Below, piece after piece: positions 18,447 through 27,761 of a stretch of 64,000 nt of DNA. The DNA comes from CALBPI01 sp942491885 (GTDB lineage Bacteria > Pseudomonadota > Gammaproteobacteria > Steroidobacterales > Woeseiaceae). The notes beneath the pieces are model-generated. The model had not been told where the DNA came from and made no database searches. It worked only from the letters and a program-made list of their open reading frames with translations. Where the stretch lies: contig CALOCQ010000002.1 of the NCBI GenBank assembly GCA_942491885.1, positions 1,507,915-1,571,914 on the forward strand, read 5' to 3'. Positions within the stretch are counted from its first letter, which is position 1. The number at the start of each line of letters is the position of its first letter. Both the position numbers and the translations under genes were made by a program.

Positions 18447-20132
18447 ATGTATCTAGATTTTTTCGCCCTGCATGAGCGTCCGTTCAGCATTACACCTGAT
18501 CCGCGCTACCTGTTCATGAGCGAGCGCCACGCCGAGGCGCTGGCGCACCTGATCTATGGCGTCACCGAAAGTGACGGCTTTATTGTCCTGACCGGTGAGG
18601 TCGGAACCGGCAAGACCACGCTGGTGCGCAGTCTGCTACAAAAGATGCCCGCAGAGGCCGATGTCGCGCTGGTGTTGAATCCACAGCTCACGGCGGCTGA
18701 GTTTCTGACCGCCATCAACAAGGAGCTGGGCATTGCCCTGCCAGAGGACACCGGCAGCTGCCGGGCGCTAACGGAGGACCTCAACCAGTACTTGCTGGAC
18801 GCACACAGCCGCGGCAGGCGCACGATTGCCGTTGTTGATGAAGCACAAAACCTCTCGGCCGAGGTGCTTGAGCAAATTCGTTTGCTGACCAACCTTGAAA
18901 CGACAAGACACAAACTGCTGCAGATCGTGCTGATTGGCCAGCCCGAGCTGCGCGAGTTGCTGGCGCGCACAGACTTGAGACAACTGGCTCAACGGGTCAC
19001 CGCGCGCTACCACCTGCTGCCGCTCAACATGAATGAAGCCAGCCAGTATCTGGATCATCGGCTTGCCGTGGCTGGTGCCGTGCAACCTATTCTGACACCC
19101 AAGGCCAAGCATCGGATTCATCAACTGGCCGGCGGCATTCCGCGGCTGATGAATCTGATCGCAGATCGCGCATTGCTCGGCGCCTGGAGCCGCGAACAGC
19201 GCTCGGTAGACAAGCGTCTGGTGAATGCGGCCGCAGGCGAGGTGTTTGGCGGCAAATCGAATGAAGAGCAGCGGCGAAATCGCTGGCCTCAACTGGCTCT
19301 GGCCCTTACCTGCATGCTATTGGTCGCGCTGAGCGCTGTTGCCTACTTCGCCAGCCGGGCGCCAACTACTAGCAACACCACGACCGCACTGGTTACAAAG
19401 CCGTTACCAACAGTCGAACAGTCGCAGCCCGTCAGCGAACCACCGGTTGCAGAACCGCTGGCGCAGCCGTTGCCTTCGTTGAGTGACTGGCTGGCTCAGC
19501 ATCGCGATCGCACCGGCAATGTCGATGCCTTTGCAACACTGTTTGCCGCCTGGGGGCTGAGTCTGGATCGAGAGATACCTTCGGCCTGCGAACAGGCTCG
19601 CGAGTTCGGCCTGCGTTGCGCCGCCGATCGCAGCGCGCTGTCCGGGCTGCTATTGCTTGATCGGCCCGCCATTATGACGCTGATCGATGAAAATGCAGAG
19701 GCACACCAGATTGTCTTGAGCGGATATCGTGACGGTGAAATGTTACTGCAGGTTCCGGATGGCGAAGTGCGCGTGCCGCGCGGTGAGCTGGAGCCGCTTT
19801 GGTTCGGCGAATACCTGCTGCTATGGAAGCCACCCAATGATCGCGTTCAGAATTTCGTGCCAGGCATGCGTGACCCGGGCATTGTCTGGCTGCGGCAAAG
19901 CCTGACAGCGATCATGGGTCGAGACATCCAGCCAGCCGACTCAACGCTATACGATGACACACTGGAAACCCAGGTCAGAGACTACCAGCGCTCTCGACGC
20001 CTGACCGTTGACGGACTGGTTGGCCAACAAACCCAAATGATGATCAATACCGATTTGGGTCTGGCGAGTATCCCGCGCCTTAGCAACACGCCGTTGCTGG
20101 CGGTGTCGACGAAAACAGCAGGTAGTCCCTGA
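18447..20132 (+). CDS. gspA: ExeA/GspA-like AAA ATPase with peptidoglycan-binding domain
   Basis: 561 residues. N-terminal AAA ATPase (MYLDFFALHERPFSITPDPRYLF; Walker A GEVGTGKTT near 49-57; Walker B IAVVDEAQNL), one membrane span (about 285-305), a periplasmic papain-like region, and a C-terminal peptidoglycan-binding domain (VDGLVGQQTQMMINTDLG). In Aeromonas, ExeA with ExeB inserts the type II secretin through the cell wall. The partner gene follows with a one-base overlap, but no other gsp genes are in the window. Confidence 0.88.
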   Translation: MYLDFFALHERPFSITPDPRYLFMSERHAEALAHLIYGVTESDGFIVLTGEVGTGKTTLVRSLLQKMPAEADVALVLNPQLTAAEFLTAINKELGIALPEDTGSCRALTEDLNQYLLDAHSRGRRTIAVVDEAQNLSAEVLEQIRLLTNLETTRHKLLQIVLIGQPELRELLARTDLRQLAQRVTARYHLLPLNMNEASQYLDHRLAVAGAVQPILTPKAKHRIHQLAGGIPRLMNLIADRALLGAWSREQRSVDKRLVNAAAGEVFGGKSNEEQRRNRWPQLALALTCMLLVALSAVAYFASRAPTTSNTTTALVTKPLPTVEQSQPVSEPPVAEPLAQPLPSLSDWLAQHRDRTGNVDAFATLFAAWGLSLDREIPSACEQAREFGLRCAADRSALSGLLLLDRPAIMTLIDENAEAHQIVLSGYRDGEMLLQVPDGEVRVPRGELEPLWFGEYLLLWKPPNDRVQNFVPGMRDPGIVWLRQSLTAIMGRDIQPADSTLYDDTLETQVRDYQRSRRLTVDGLVGQQTQMMINTDLGLASIPRLSNTPLLAVSTKTAGSP

Positions 20133-20773
20133 TGTCGTTAATCCTGGATGCACTGCGCAAATCAGACAGGGAGCGTGCGCGCCAGAAGGCGCCGCAGTCG
20201 GTCGCCGCAGCGACATCAAATGGCGATGCGCCAGCAAAGCGCTGGTTGTTGCCGGTGATTGCATTACTGGTGCTCAACGCCGCTTTCCTGATGTGGTTGG
20301 CTTTCAAGCCCAGCCAGCAAGATGTCACCGCACAGCCCGCACGCGACGTTGAGCGTCAAACTGTTGTTGAGGTAGCGCCGCGTCAGCAGCCCGCCATACC
20401 CGATGCCCGCGCAGATGTGAGCTCTTTGCTCGATGAAGCCATTCGCAGCGCCGCTGCCGAACGCGAGCAAGCGCCAACGGCCGCCGCATCTGCGCCGGCG
20501 CGGACCGCTGCTGCAACGCCAAGAGCCTCTGCAAACGATCTGGCATTGCCCACCTACACTGAGCTGAAGCTCAATGGCTCGCTAACGCTGGACCAGCTCA
20601 ACCTCGACCTGCATGTCTACAGTGAGCAAGCCGATGCCAGGCTGGCCTTTATCAATGGCCAGAAGGTCACGGCAGGCACTCGCCTGAAGGGTGGCGGCGA
20701 AGTCGTTGAAATCACCGAATTCGGTGTTATCTTGCAACACAACGGGCAGCGCTTTGTGCTGCCGCGCGACTAA
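20132..20773 (+). CDS. gspB: GspB/ExeB-like type II secretion accessory protein
   Basis: 213 residues. Short cytoplasmic start MSLILDALRKSDRERARQK, one membrane span (about 37-55), an alanine-rich linker and a C-terminal GspB/PulB domain (about 145-213; ELKLNGSLTLDQLNLDLHVYS ... FVLPRD). Together with the ATPase encoded just before it, it is expected to form the complex that remodels peptidoglycan for secretin assembly. One-base overlap with gspA shows coupling. Confidence 0.87.
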   Translation: MSLILDALRKSDRERARQKAPQSVAAATSNGDAPAKRWLLPVIALLVLNAAFLMWLAFKPSQQDVTAQPARDVERQTVVEVAPRQQPAIPDARADVSSLLDEAIRSAAAEREQAPTAAASAPARTAAATPRASANDLALPTYTELKLNGSLTLDQLNLDLHVYSEQADARLAFINGQKVTAGTRLKGGGEVVEITEFGVILQHNGQRFVLPRD

Positions 20774-20814
20774 ATGAACATAATCAAATAGCTGCAGGAA
20801 AGGCGGGGGGCCCC

Positions 20815-22599
20815 ATGCAATATCTCGATGGCGAGGCGATGCGAATGGCGCTGAAGAACGGCGTGCAACGTGTTATCTCGAGTCAGGAAGGGCTGAACAA
20901 GATTAATGTATTTCCAGTAGCTGACGGAGATACAGGTACCAACATGGCGCTGACAGTCGGCGCCATGGGGCAGCTCCTGCAACGCGATGAAGCATTTGTG
21001 CTGCACAATCTGCTCGCACGCGCGTCGGATGCTTTGCTTGACGGTGCGCGCGGCAACTCCGGTGCCATTCTTGCGCAGTTTTTTCAGGGCGTATCGGACA
21101 CCGCCGCTGAACTCACCCAGTTCAGCACCGATTCGTTTGCGAACGCCGTCGTCGCCGGCAGCACCTATGCGCGAGATGCGTTGTCGGAACCCCGCGAAGG
21201 CACCATCCTGTCGGTCATCGATGCATTTGCCGATGCACTGTCCGCCAGCCTGGACAAGACGCGAAGCATCGACTTCCCTACGCTCATGAGCGAGGGGATC
21301 ACTGCAGCAAACAAGGCGTTGGCTAACACCAAGTATCAGCTGGCTGAGCTCAAAAAAGCCGATGTGGTTGATGCCGGCGGCAAGGGTTTTGTGGCAATGC
21401 TCGAAGGCATGCTGGCCTACATACGTGACGGTGAAGTTACCGATGCGATTGATTTGCCTGCCGACATTTCGGATGCACCGATGGCCGGCGAGGACGTCGA
21501 CCTGGATTATCGATTCTGTACCGAGTGCATTGTCACTGCCGAGAATATCGATCGCAGAAAATTGCGCGAAGGGCTGTCAGCACTGGGCGGCAGTCTGGTG
21601 CTCGCAGGCAGCAGGCACAAGGCAAAAATTCATATCCACGTCAACGAACCGGAGGCCGTCTTCCAGCTGGCCCAGTCGTTTGGCGAGGTCGTTGGCCAAA
21701 AAGCTGACGATATGCAACGCCAGCAACATGCAACACATGGCGTAAAACACAAGATCGCTGTCATTACAGACAGTGCCGCCGATATCGCAGAAGCCGATAT
21801 GGATGCACTGGACATTCACTTTGTGCCACTGCGCGTGCAATTCGGCGAGCAGGGCTATCTGGATAAACTCAGCATCTCACAGAGCGAATTCTTCGACGAG
21901 CTGCAGCGCAATCCGAATCACCCGACAACCTCGCAGCCTTCCCCGGGTGACTTCCGGCGTCAGTATCAGTTTCTCGCCAGCCACTTCGATGATGTGCTGG
22001 CGATCAGCCTGTCAGCCAAAGTCAGCGGTACATTCTCGGCTGCCACCAATGCCGCGTCACGCGTATCCGCACACGGCAAAATGCATGTTATCGATTCGCG
22101 AAATGCCTCGCTCGGGCAAGGCCTGATTGTGCGCCATGCTGCAGAGCTGGCGAAGATGGATACACCTATCGACAAGCTACTGAGTGCGGTACAGGAAGCC
22201 GTCGAGAACACGCAAACCTACGCACTTGTGAAGGACCTGACCTACGCCGTTCGCGGCGGCCGGGTGCCGGCGTCACGCAAAGTTGTTGCAGACCTGCTCA
22301 ATCTCAACCCGGTGCTGCGCACAGCGCCGGACGGCAGCGTTTCTTCAGGGGGCGTCATTCTGGGTCGAAGCAAGCGGCTGCCCAAGTTTGTGCGCTACAT
22401 TACCAAGCGAACAGATTTATCCCGGCCAGTGCGATTGGCTGTGGGTCACGCAAACTGTGCAGAGGATGCCATCGAGTTACAACGCCAACTGACTGAGGCT
22501 CTGCCGAATCTCAAAGACAGTTATTGCACCGACGTGTGTTCAGCGTTTGGTGTGCACGGCGGGCCAGGATTGGTGGTCGCAGCACTCATGTACGTTTAG
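20815..22599 (+). CDS. DhaL-DegV fusion (fatty-acid kinase-like)
   Basis: 594 residues joining two domains that are separate proteins in Firmicutes. Residues 1-205 are a DhaL/DAK2 ATP-binding domain (NVFPVADGDTGTNMALT and DGARGNSGAILAQFFQG, as in FakA). Residues about 305-594 are a DegV domain (AVITDSAADI..., HPTTSQPSPGDF..., VYV end), the FakB fatty-acid carrier fold. In Staphylococcus FakA and FakB phosphorylate exogenous fatty acids; whether the fused form does so is inference. A central FakA-like middle region links them. Confidence 0.85.
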   Translation: MQYLDGEAMRMALKNGVQRVISSQEGLNKINVFPVADGDTGTNMALTVGAMGQLLQRDEAFVLHNLLARASDALLDGARGNSGAILAQFFQGVSDTAAELTQFSTDSFANAVVAGSTYARDALSEPREGTILSVIDAFADALSASLDKTRSIDFPTLMSEGITAANKALANTKYQLAELKKADVVDAGGKGFVAMLEGMLAYIRDGEVTDAIDLPADISDAPMAGEDVDLDYRFCTECIVTAENIDRRKLREGLSALGGSLVLAGSRHKAKIHIHVNEPEAVFQLAQSFGEVVGQKADDMQRQQHATHGVKHKIAVITDSAADIAEADMDALDIHFVPLRVQFGEQGYLDKLSISQSEFFDELQRNPNHPTTSQPSPGDFRRQYQFLASHFDDVLAISLSAKVSGTFSAATNAASRVSAHGKMHVIDSRNASLGQGLIVRHAAELAKMDTPIDKLLSAVQEAVENTQTYALVKDLTYAVRGGRVPASRKVVADLLNLNPVLRTAPDGSVSSGGVILGRSKRLPKFVRYITKRTDLSRPVRLAVGHANCAEDAIELQRQLTEALPNLKDSYCTDVCSAFGVHGGPGLVVAALMYV

Positions 22600-23292
22600 C
22601 CTGACTCAGGCGCATCATCGGGCAATGGCTCGATCAGTCGTGGATCCTCATTGCGGGCGTTGTTGACGGTCTTGGCAACGGGCCAGCTAACCAGCTGCCG
22701 GGCTTGCGCCTCGGCGTTGAGCTCGCGCAGCGACGGCGGATTATTTTGATCGTCTCCCATCAGCCAATGTTCGGCGGTTACGTCATCAAGCATCACGGGC
22801 ATGCGATGATGCAATGCGGCGATCGGCTCACTCGATGGCATGGTCAGGATGCTGAAGGTTTGCAGCGGGTGTTCACTGGCGGGATCGCGCCATTGCTCCC
22901 AAAGCCCGGCAAGCCCCAATGGTCGATGATCGCGATGCGATAGGTAGTAAGGCTGCTTGCCGCTCTCGCCAGCCACCCATTCGTAATAGCCATCAGCAGG
23001 GACGACGCAACGGCGCTGTCGAATGCCGCACGAAAGGCGGGCTTTCGGCCACCGTTTCACTGCGTGCATTGATCATTCGCGACGCCGCCTTCTTGTCTTT
23101 CGACCAGAACGGCACAAGCCCCCACCGCAACATGGCAAGCTCATGCTGACCCGATGCGCCTATACGAATAACTGCGGCGAGATCAGTTGGCGCAATGTTG
23201 TACTGGGGCAGCACGGCAACCGACGCATCACTCACACCAAACAGATCGGTGACGGCCTCGGCAGCTGAGTAGAAGGCGAATCTGCCGCACAT
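22596..23292 (-). CDS. yedK: SRAP domain protein (YedK/HMCES family), frameshifted
   Basis: N-terminal half MCGRFAFYSAAEAV... with the essential Cys2, which in YedK/HMCES forms a DNA-protein crosslink at abasic sites in single-stranded DNA, plus RWGLVPFWSKD and INARSETVAE. The second half (RQRRCVVPADGYYEW and ...LHHRMPVML, with the conserved His) is in another frame. The switch lies at about 23015-23035. Two single C losses within a dozen bases would restore the family consensus. Its 3' end overlaps the end of the DhaL-DegV gene by four bases. Confidence 0.85.
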
Positions 23293-23307
23293 AAACCTGG
23301 CGGCTGC

Positions 23308-24094
23308 CTACTCGCGAATGCCAATGCCGCGGTTCATCAGTGCCAAACAGGCACCAAACAGCAGCGCGACAAAAAACAATACGAGAACATAGGCCGTTAC
23401 GATAGGAATATCTGACTGGCCCAGGACCCCATAGCGAAACGCATTGACCATGTAGAGTATGGGATTGGCCATCGACACCTTCTGCCAGAACTCGGGCAGC
23501 AGGGAGATCGAATAAAACACACCGCCAAGATAGGTCAATGGCGTCAACACGAATGTCGGCACAATGGAAATGTCGTCAAATTTCTTGGCGAAAATCGCAT
23601 TGATGAAGCCCGCCAGCGAGAATACGATTGACGTCAAAATAACCATCGACAACATGATCAGCGGGGTGGGCAATCTCCAGATGCGTAAACGCTAGTGCAA
23701 TAATCGCGACCAACACGCCAACCATCAGGCCGCGCACCACGCCTCCAGCCACATGACCGAGAATAATTATCGCATTGGGCACCGGGGAAACCAGCATCTC
23801 CTCGATATGGCGCTGAAATTTTGCCCCGAAGAATGAGGACACAACATTGCCATAGGAATTGGTAATGACCGACATCATGATGAGTCCGGGTGCAATGAAC
23901 TGCATATAGCTGAAGCCGTCCATCTCGCCGATGCGACTGCCAATGAGCGTGCCGAAAATCAGAAAATACAAGGTCATGGTGATTGCGGGCGGCACGATAG
24001 TCTGAATCCATATACGCACAACGCGCACATATTCCTTGTAAACAATCGTTGTGAACGCAACCCAGTTACGCATGGCAATTGATGGCTCGCTCAT
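23308..24094 (-). CDS. yadH: ABC-2 permease, YadH-like, frameshifted
   Basis: About 260 residues with six membrane spans when joined. The start MSEPSIAMRNWVAFTTIVYKE and the central KFQRHIEEMLVSPVPN loop match the YadH family. The frame breaks at the G4 run 23663-23666: removing one base gives HLEIAHPLIMLSMVILTS. Exporter permease with the ATPase encoded upstream (ATGA overlap). The substrate is unknown; the E. coli homologue is uncharacterised. Confidence 0.87.
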
Positions 24095-25026
24095 GATTGG
24101 CTGGCCTCTCGAGATTTCTTGTCTTCAACGAGATTCAGGAACAACTCCTCGAGCCTGTTGGCCTTGTTACGCATGGAGTCAATGGTGATGCCCTTGTCAT
24201 TGAGTGCATTGAACATGACATTCAGGTTTTGATTGCGGTTCATGACGATCTCAATATCGCCGTCTGGCCTAAGCTCAACATCGAACTCATTGAGTATCGG
24301 CGCTGCCTGCAAGGCACTGCTCGGGCTCAGCACAAAAACTTCACGCTGCAATTTCCGCAGCAACGCATTCATGGACGTGTCTTCAACAATCTCGCCAGCA
24401 TCGATGATGGCAATATTGCGGCATAAAGATTCTGCTTCTTCAAGATAATGCGTGGTCAGGATGATTGTGGTGCCTGCCTCGTTAATGTTCTTGAGGAAGG
24501 TCCACATGGATCGACGAATCTCAATATCGACGCCTGCAGTCGGCTCATCCAGAATCAATAGCTGTGGCTCGTGAACCAGTGCCCGCGCAATCATCAAACG
24601 CCGCTTCATACCGCCGGACAGGTTGCGGGAAATGTCATCTCGTCGATCCCAGAGTGCAAGCTGCTTCAAGTATTTTTCGGCGCGCTGCAAAGCAAGCTTG
24701 CGGGGAATGCCATAGTAGCCCGCCTGATAGATCAGCGTATTGATGACCTTATCAAACTGGTTGAGATTGATTTCCTGCGGCACCAGACCAATGCATCGTT
24801 TGGCTGCACCAAGATCCGTATCCAGGTCGTGGCCGAACACGGACACACTGCCGCCGCTCTTGGTCACCAGCGAGGTAATGATACCAATGGTCGTCGTCTT
24901 GCCAGCGCCATTCGGCCCAAGTAGTGCGTAGAAGTCGCCCTCTTCGACGGCAAAATTGATACCACGCAGTGCGATGGCGCCATTCGGATAGGTCTTGGTC
25001 AATTCACGGATGTTTAACGCATGCAT
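24091..25026 (-). CDS. yadG: ABC transporter ATP-binding protein, YadG-like
   Basis: 311 residues. Walker A GPNGAGKTTT, signature LSGGMKRRLMIARAL, Walker B LLILDEPTAGVD and switch TTHYLEEAE are all canonical. A C-terminal extension of about 90 residues is typical of the YadG/DrrA group. It overlaps the permease gene by four bases and forms a two-gene exporter operon. The 42 bases before its start separate it from the unknown gene upstream. Confidence 0.92.
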   Translation of the reverse strand: MHALNIRELTKTYPNGAIALRGINFAVEEGDFYALLGPNGAGKTTTIGIITSLVTKSGGSVSVFGHDLDTDLGAAKRCIGLVPQEINLNQFDKVINTLIYQAGYYGIPRKLALQRAEKYLKQLALWDRRDDISRNLSGGMKRRLMIARALVHEPQLLILDEPTAGVDIEIRRSMWTFLKNINEAGTTIILTTHYLEEAESLCRNIAIIDAGEIVEDTSMNALLRKLQREVFVLSPSSALQAAPILNEFDVELRPDGDIEIVMNRNQNLNVMFNALNDKGITIDSMRNKANRLEELFLNLVEDKKSREASQS

Positions 25027-25068
25027 CCGGACATTGTAGCGCGAAACCGAGCTGCAACCGTAGCCGGA

Positions 25069-25716
25069 TCAAGAAGGTGTATCAGAAGGCCTGTGCACTA
25101 ACCGTGACCCAACGTGGCGAGTCTTGGTGGTGGGCAGCGTTGGCGCGATGCCACGCCGATGACGGGCGCGCGACATGATTATCTGGAGGCCGGCTGCACC
25201 CAGGCTCGCGCGTTGCAGCGCCGAAATGCCGCGGCGACGCGCCAGATCCTGCCAGAACCCCGGAACGTCAATCAGACGCGGATGAAGGCGTGCGCTAAGT
25301 GTCAGGCCGGTCAGTTCGGCTATGCCAAGTGCCGCAAGCTGCTCGCACCACGCGCGATCGGTGCCAGCAATCAATTGAGCGGCCTGCAGATCATTCCTGG
25401 CCAGTTGCCAGAGAAATCCCAGTGATAAGGTAATCAGTTCGGTGACGGCAGGATCAAACTGGTCAAGGCGAGTGCCGCCGGCAGGATGCGTCTGCCATCC
25501 CAGAGCTCTCCGCGACAATGCGATAGAGCAGAAAATGGGCAACCGGGCCAGCCTGGCGGAGGCGCCACGTGCGCCGGTGCAGATATCCGCGGCCAGTTCG
25601 GCGTCGACATCGTATTGCCGTGCTCGCTGGCGGACAGAATTATTTGGATAAACCGCTGATTTAACTGCAGCAATGTCGGAAAGCAAGCTCCGATTAAAGG
25701 TATTTTCAAGTCCCAT
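25069..25716 (-). CDS. hypothetical protein divergent from FlhC-like regulator
   Basis: 215 residues, family not recognised. The protein looks alpha-helical and cytoplasmic, with no signal peptide or membrane span, Ala/Leu/Arg-rich in its second half (LITLSLGFLWQLARNDLQAAQ, GISALQRASLGAAGLQIIM), and the last 30 residues are low-complexity. It is divergent from the FlhC-like gene across a 126-base AT-rich region with an inverted repeat. It could be a partner of that regulator, but nothing in the sequence proves this. Confidence 0.5.
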   Translation of the reverse strand: MGLENTFNRSLLSDIAAVKSAVYPNNSVRQRARQYDVDAELAADICTGARGASARLARLPIFCSIALSRRALGWQTHPAGGTRLDQFDPAVTELITLSLGFLWQLARNDLQAAQLIAGTDRAWCEQLAALGIAELTGLTLSARLHPRLIDVPGFWQDLARRRGISALQRASLGAAGLQIIMSRARHRRGIAPTLPTTKTRHVGSRLVHRPSDTPS

Positions 25717-25748
25717 CGATCACCCCTTTTTCGTTATTTGGTCTTATT

Positions 25749-25811
25749 TAAACATATTTACAAGTAGATACCTAACACGCTAAATTAGTCTGCAAGTTAT
25801 TTATATGTTTA
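25749..25811. promoter_or_regulatory. AT-rich divergent promoter region with inverted repeat
   Basis: TAAACATAT (25749-25757) and its exact complement ATATGTTTA (25803-25811) flank the middle of the region between the unknown minus-strand gene and the FlhC-like gene. The 45-base gap suits two separated half-sites of a large regulator better than a hairpin. Regulatory role is inferred. Confidence 0.4.
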
Positions 25812-25842
25812 TTTTTACTCAATAACGGTACAAAAGGACGTA

Positions 25843-26431
25843 ATGATGAATGAGCGATATGCCCGAGAACGCGCTCAGGTCGACCTGGCACTAAGCATGA
25901 TTCGACATGAGGCCCGAACCAACACAATACGCAGCTGCACCGGGTTATCGGACGACCGAATACGGAAACTGTGTAGCCAATACTTTGGCGGACGCAACGG
26001 CGAGCCTGTGCGAAGGCGGCGCGGTAAGTCGCCGCAACAGGTGGCGCGATTCGTGAAAAACGCCGCACACCAGCTGGAGTCGACGACGCTGATGCATTTG
26101 TTCCTCGTCTACGGCCTGCTCGAATACAGGATCCCGAGCCAGAAGCTATTGCCCGTGGCCGCGGCCTGACGTGGGCTATGGCGAGCATTTTTGCCGCGCT
26201 TTTGATGCCTATCGCGTGGTCCATGAAGCCTCGATCTTCAGTTTTGAATGGGCGTGGAACCTGCTGCAGGCTTTGTCGCGTAACGAAGCATTGGCGATCA
26301 CCCACTGCCGGCGCTGCGAAACAGACTATGTACATGATCGCTATGCGCTTGATTTTCACGTCTGCCCGGCCTGCGAAATTCGCACTGAACGGCGGCGGCG
26401 TCCGGGGGCGAGACAATACGTTGATAGCTGA
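25843..26431 (+). CDS. FlhC-like transcriptional regulator, frameshifted
   Basis: Two adjacent frames join into one FlhC-like protein of about 195 residues. The first part has the FlhC-type helical region (VDLALSMIRHEARTNTIRSC, LSDDRIRKLCSQYFGG). The second has AWNLLQALSRNEALAITHC and a four-cysteine zinc site CRRC...CPAC as in FlhC. The break is at the TGA 26167-26169; dropping one base gives a smooth join (AAADVGYGEHF). FlhC normally works with FlhD to switch on flagellar genes, but neither flhD nor flagellar genes are here. Start MMNERY has AAAGGACG upstream. Confidence 0.7.
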
Positions 26432-26513
26432 CAGAGGTACTTAGGATTGGCGAATTGGCATACACTCTCGTCAGCGGCCAAGGCCGCAATACTTATAAAA
26501 AGGGAGAATAATT

Positions 26514-26909
26514 ATGTTTGCAGAGTTTAAAAAATTCGCCATGCGCGGCAATGTTGTCGATATGGCGGTCGGTATTATCATTGGCGCAGCATTTGGCAAG
26601 ATTGTCAGCTCGTTTGTGAAAGATGTGATCATGCCGCCAATTGGCATGCTGACCGGTGGCGTCGACTTCGGCGACCTGGCAGCCAAGATTGGTGAAACCG
26701 CAGAAGGCGAGCCGATCCTTATTGCCTACGGCCAGTTCATCAATACGGTCATCGATTTTGTGATTGTTGCTTTCGCCATTTTCATGGCCATCAAGGTTAT
26801 GAACAAGATGAAGAAGGAAGAGGAAGAGGCGCCAGCGGCCCCGCCAGAGCCTTCAGCAGAAGAAAAGCTGCTAACCGAGATTCGCGATCTGCTGCAAAAG
26901 CAGAACTAG
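26514..26909 (+). CDS. mscL: large-conductance mechanosensitive channel
   Basis: 131 residues. Start MFAEFKKFAMRGNVVDMAVG with the amphipathic N-terminal helix, TM1 (IIIGAAFGKIVSSFVKDVIMPPIG), a periplasmic loop, TM2 (FINTVIDFVIVAFAIFMAIK) and the C-terminal charged bundle (KKEEEEA...EEKLLTEIRDLL). It opens under membrane tension to save the cell from hypo-osmotic lysis. GGGAGAA ribosome site, its own promoter region and a strong terminator behind it make it a single-gene unit. Confidence 0.97.
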   Translation: MFAEFKKFAMRGNVVDMAVGIIIGAAFGKIVSSFVKDVIMPPIGMLTGGVDFGDLAAKIGETAEGEPILIAYGQFINTVIDFVIVAFAIFMAIKVMNKMKKEEEEAPAAPPEPSAEEKLLTEIRDLLQKQN

Positions 26910-26931
26910 GCAAAACTCGTTTAGCCATCGT

Positions 26932-26970
26932 AAGCGCGGTGCCGGCAGCAACCGGTGCCGCGCTTATTTT
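26932..26970 (+). terminator. rho-independent terminator of mscL
   Basis: AAGCGCGG...CCGCGCTT arms (8 pairs) with further pairing CCGG/CCGG inside around a two-base mismatch, followed by ATTTT. It lies 22 bases after the mscL stop. Confidence 0.75.
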
Positions 26971-26996
26971 GGTTTGGAATCAGGAGCGCAAGAGTT

Positions 26997-27761
26997 ATGT
27001 GCCTGGTAATGCTCGGTTGGCAACGCAGTGTCGACTACCCTGTCATCATCGGCGCCAATCGCGATGAACGCTTTGACCGGCCATCGTCGCCAATTGGCTG
27101 GTGGGAAGATCACAGCGATATTCTGGCAGGGCGCGATCTCACTGCCGGCGGCACCTGGCTGGGCATCAGTCGCAATGGCCGATTCGGCATCATTACCAAT
27201 TTCCGTGATCCCAAACCAATGCCCGCGCTAAGAAGCCGCGGCGAGCTGATCACACGCTGGCTAAGCAGCGACATCAGTGCTGCGAATTTTCAGCGCCAGC
27301 TGGAAACAGACGAATCGACCTATGCCGGCTATAACCTGTTGTACGGCGATCTGGAAGGCTTGCACTACTTCTCAAACCGCAATACGCAAACCGGTGCACT
27401 TGTGCCAAACAGCTACGCGCTAAGTAATGCCGTGCTCGACACGCCATGGCCAAAAGTCGTCGGCGCCCGGGCACATCTGGATACGCTAATCGCCAGCAAG
27501 CAGCTACACCCCGCGCATTTCATGACGTTCTTGCAAAGCCAGACGCCAGCGCCGGATAGAGACCTGCCGGAAACAAACCTGCCTCTGGAGCAGCGCCGGC
27601 TGCTATCTGCACCGTTTATCGTCGGCGAGCGCTATGGCACACGTTGCTCAACGGTCGTCACCATTGACAGGCATGGTCGGGTTGCGATGCATGAGCAACA
27701 CTACGCACCTCTGGGCCAACGCACCGAACAATTCGACATTGAGTTTCAGTTAGGCAGCTAG
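26997..27761 (+). CDS. NRDE / TANGO2-like protein
   Basis: 254 residues from ATG 26997, which has CAGGAG 10 bases upstream; starting there puts Cys at position 2 (MCLVMLGWQ), as in the family, where the chain may mature to an N-terminal nucleophile. The name-giving motif ANRDERFDRPS follows at about 20-30, then GGTWLGISRNGRFGIITNFR. Bacterial and human TANGO2 proteins are thought to act in haem or acyl-CoA handling; the role here is unknown. Confidence 0.88.
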   Translation: MCLVMLGWQRSVDYPVIIGANRDERFDRPSSPIGWWEDHSDILAGRDLTAGGTWLGISRNGRFGIITNFRDPKPMPALRSRGELITRWLSSDISAANFQRQLETDESTYAGYNLLYGDLEGLHYFSNRNTQTGALVPNSYALSNAVLDTPWPKVVGARAHLDTLIASKQLHPAHFMTFLQSQTPAPDRDLPETNLPLEQRRLLSAPFIVGERYGTRCSTVVTIDRHGRVAMHEQHYAPLGQRTEQFDIEFQLGS

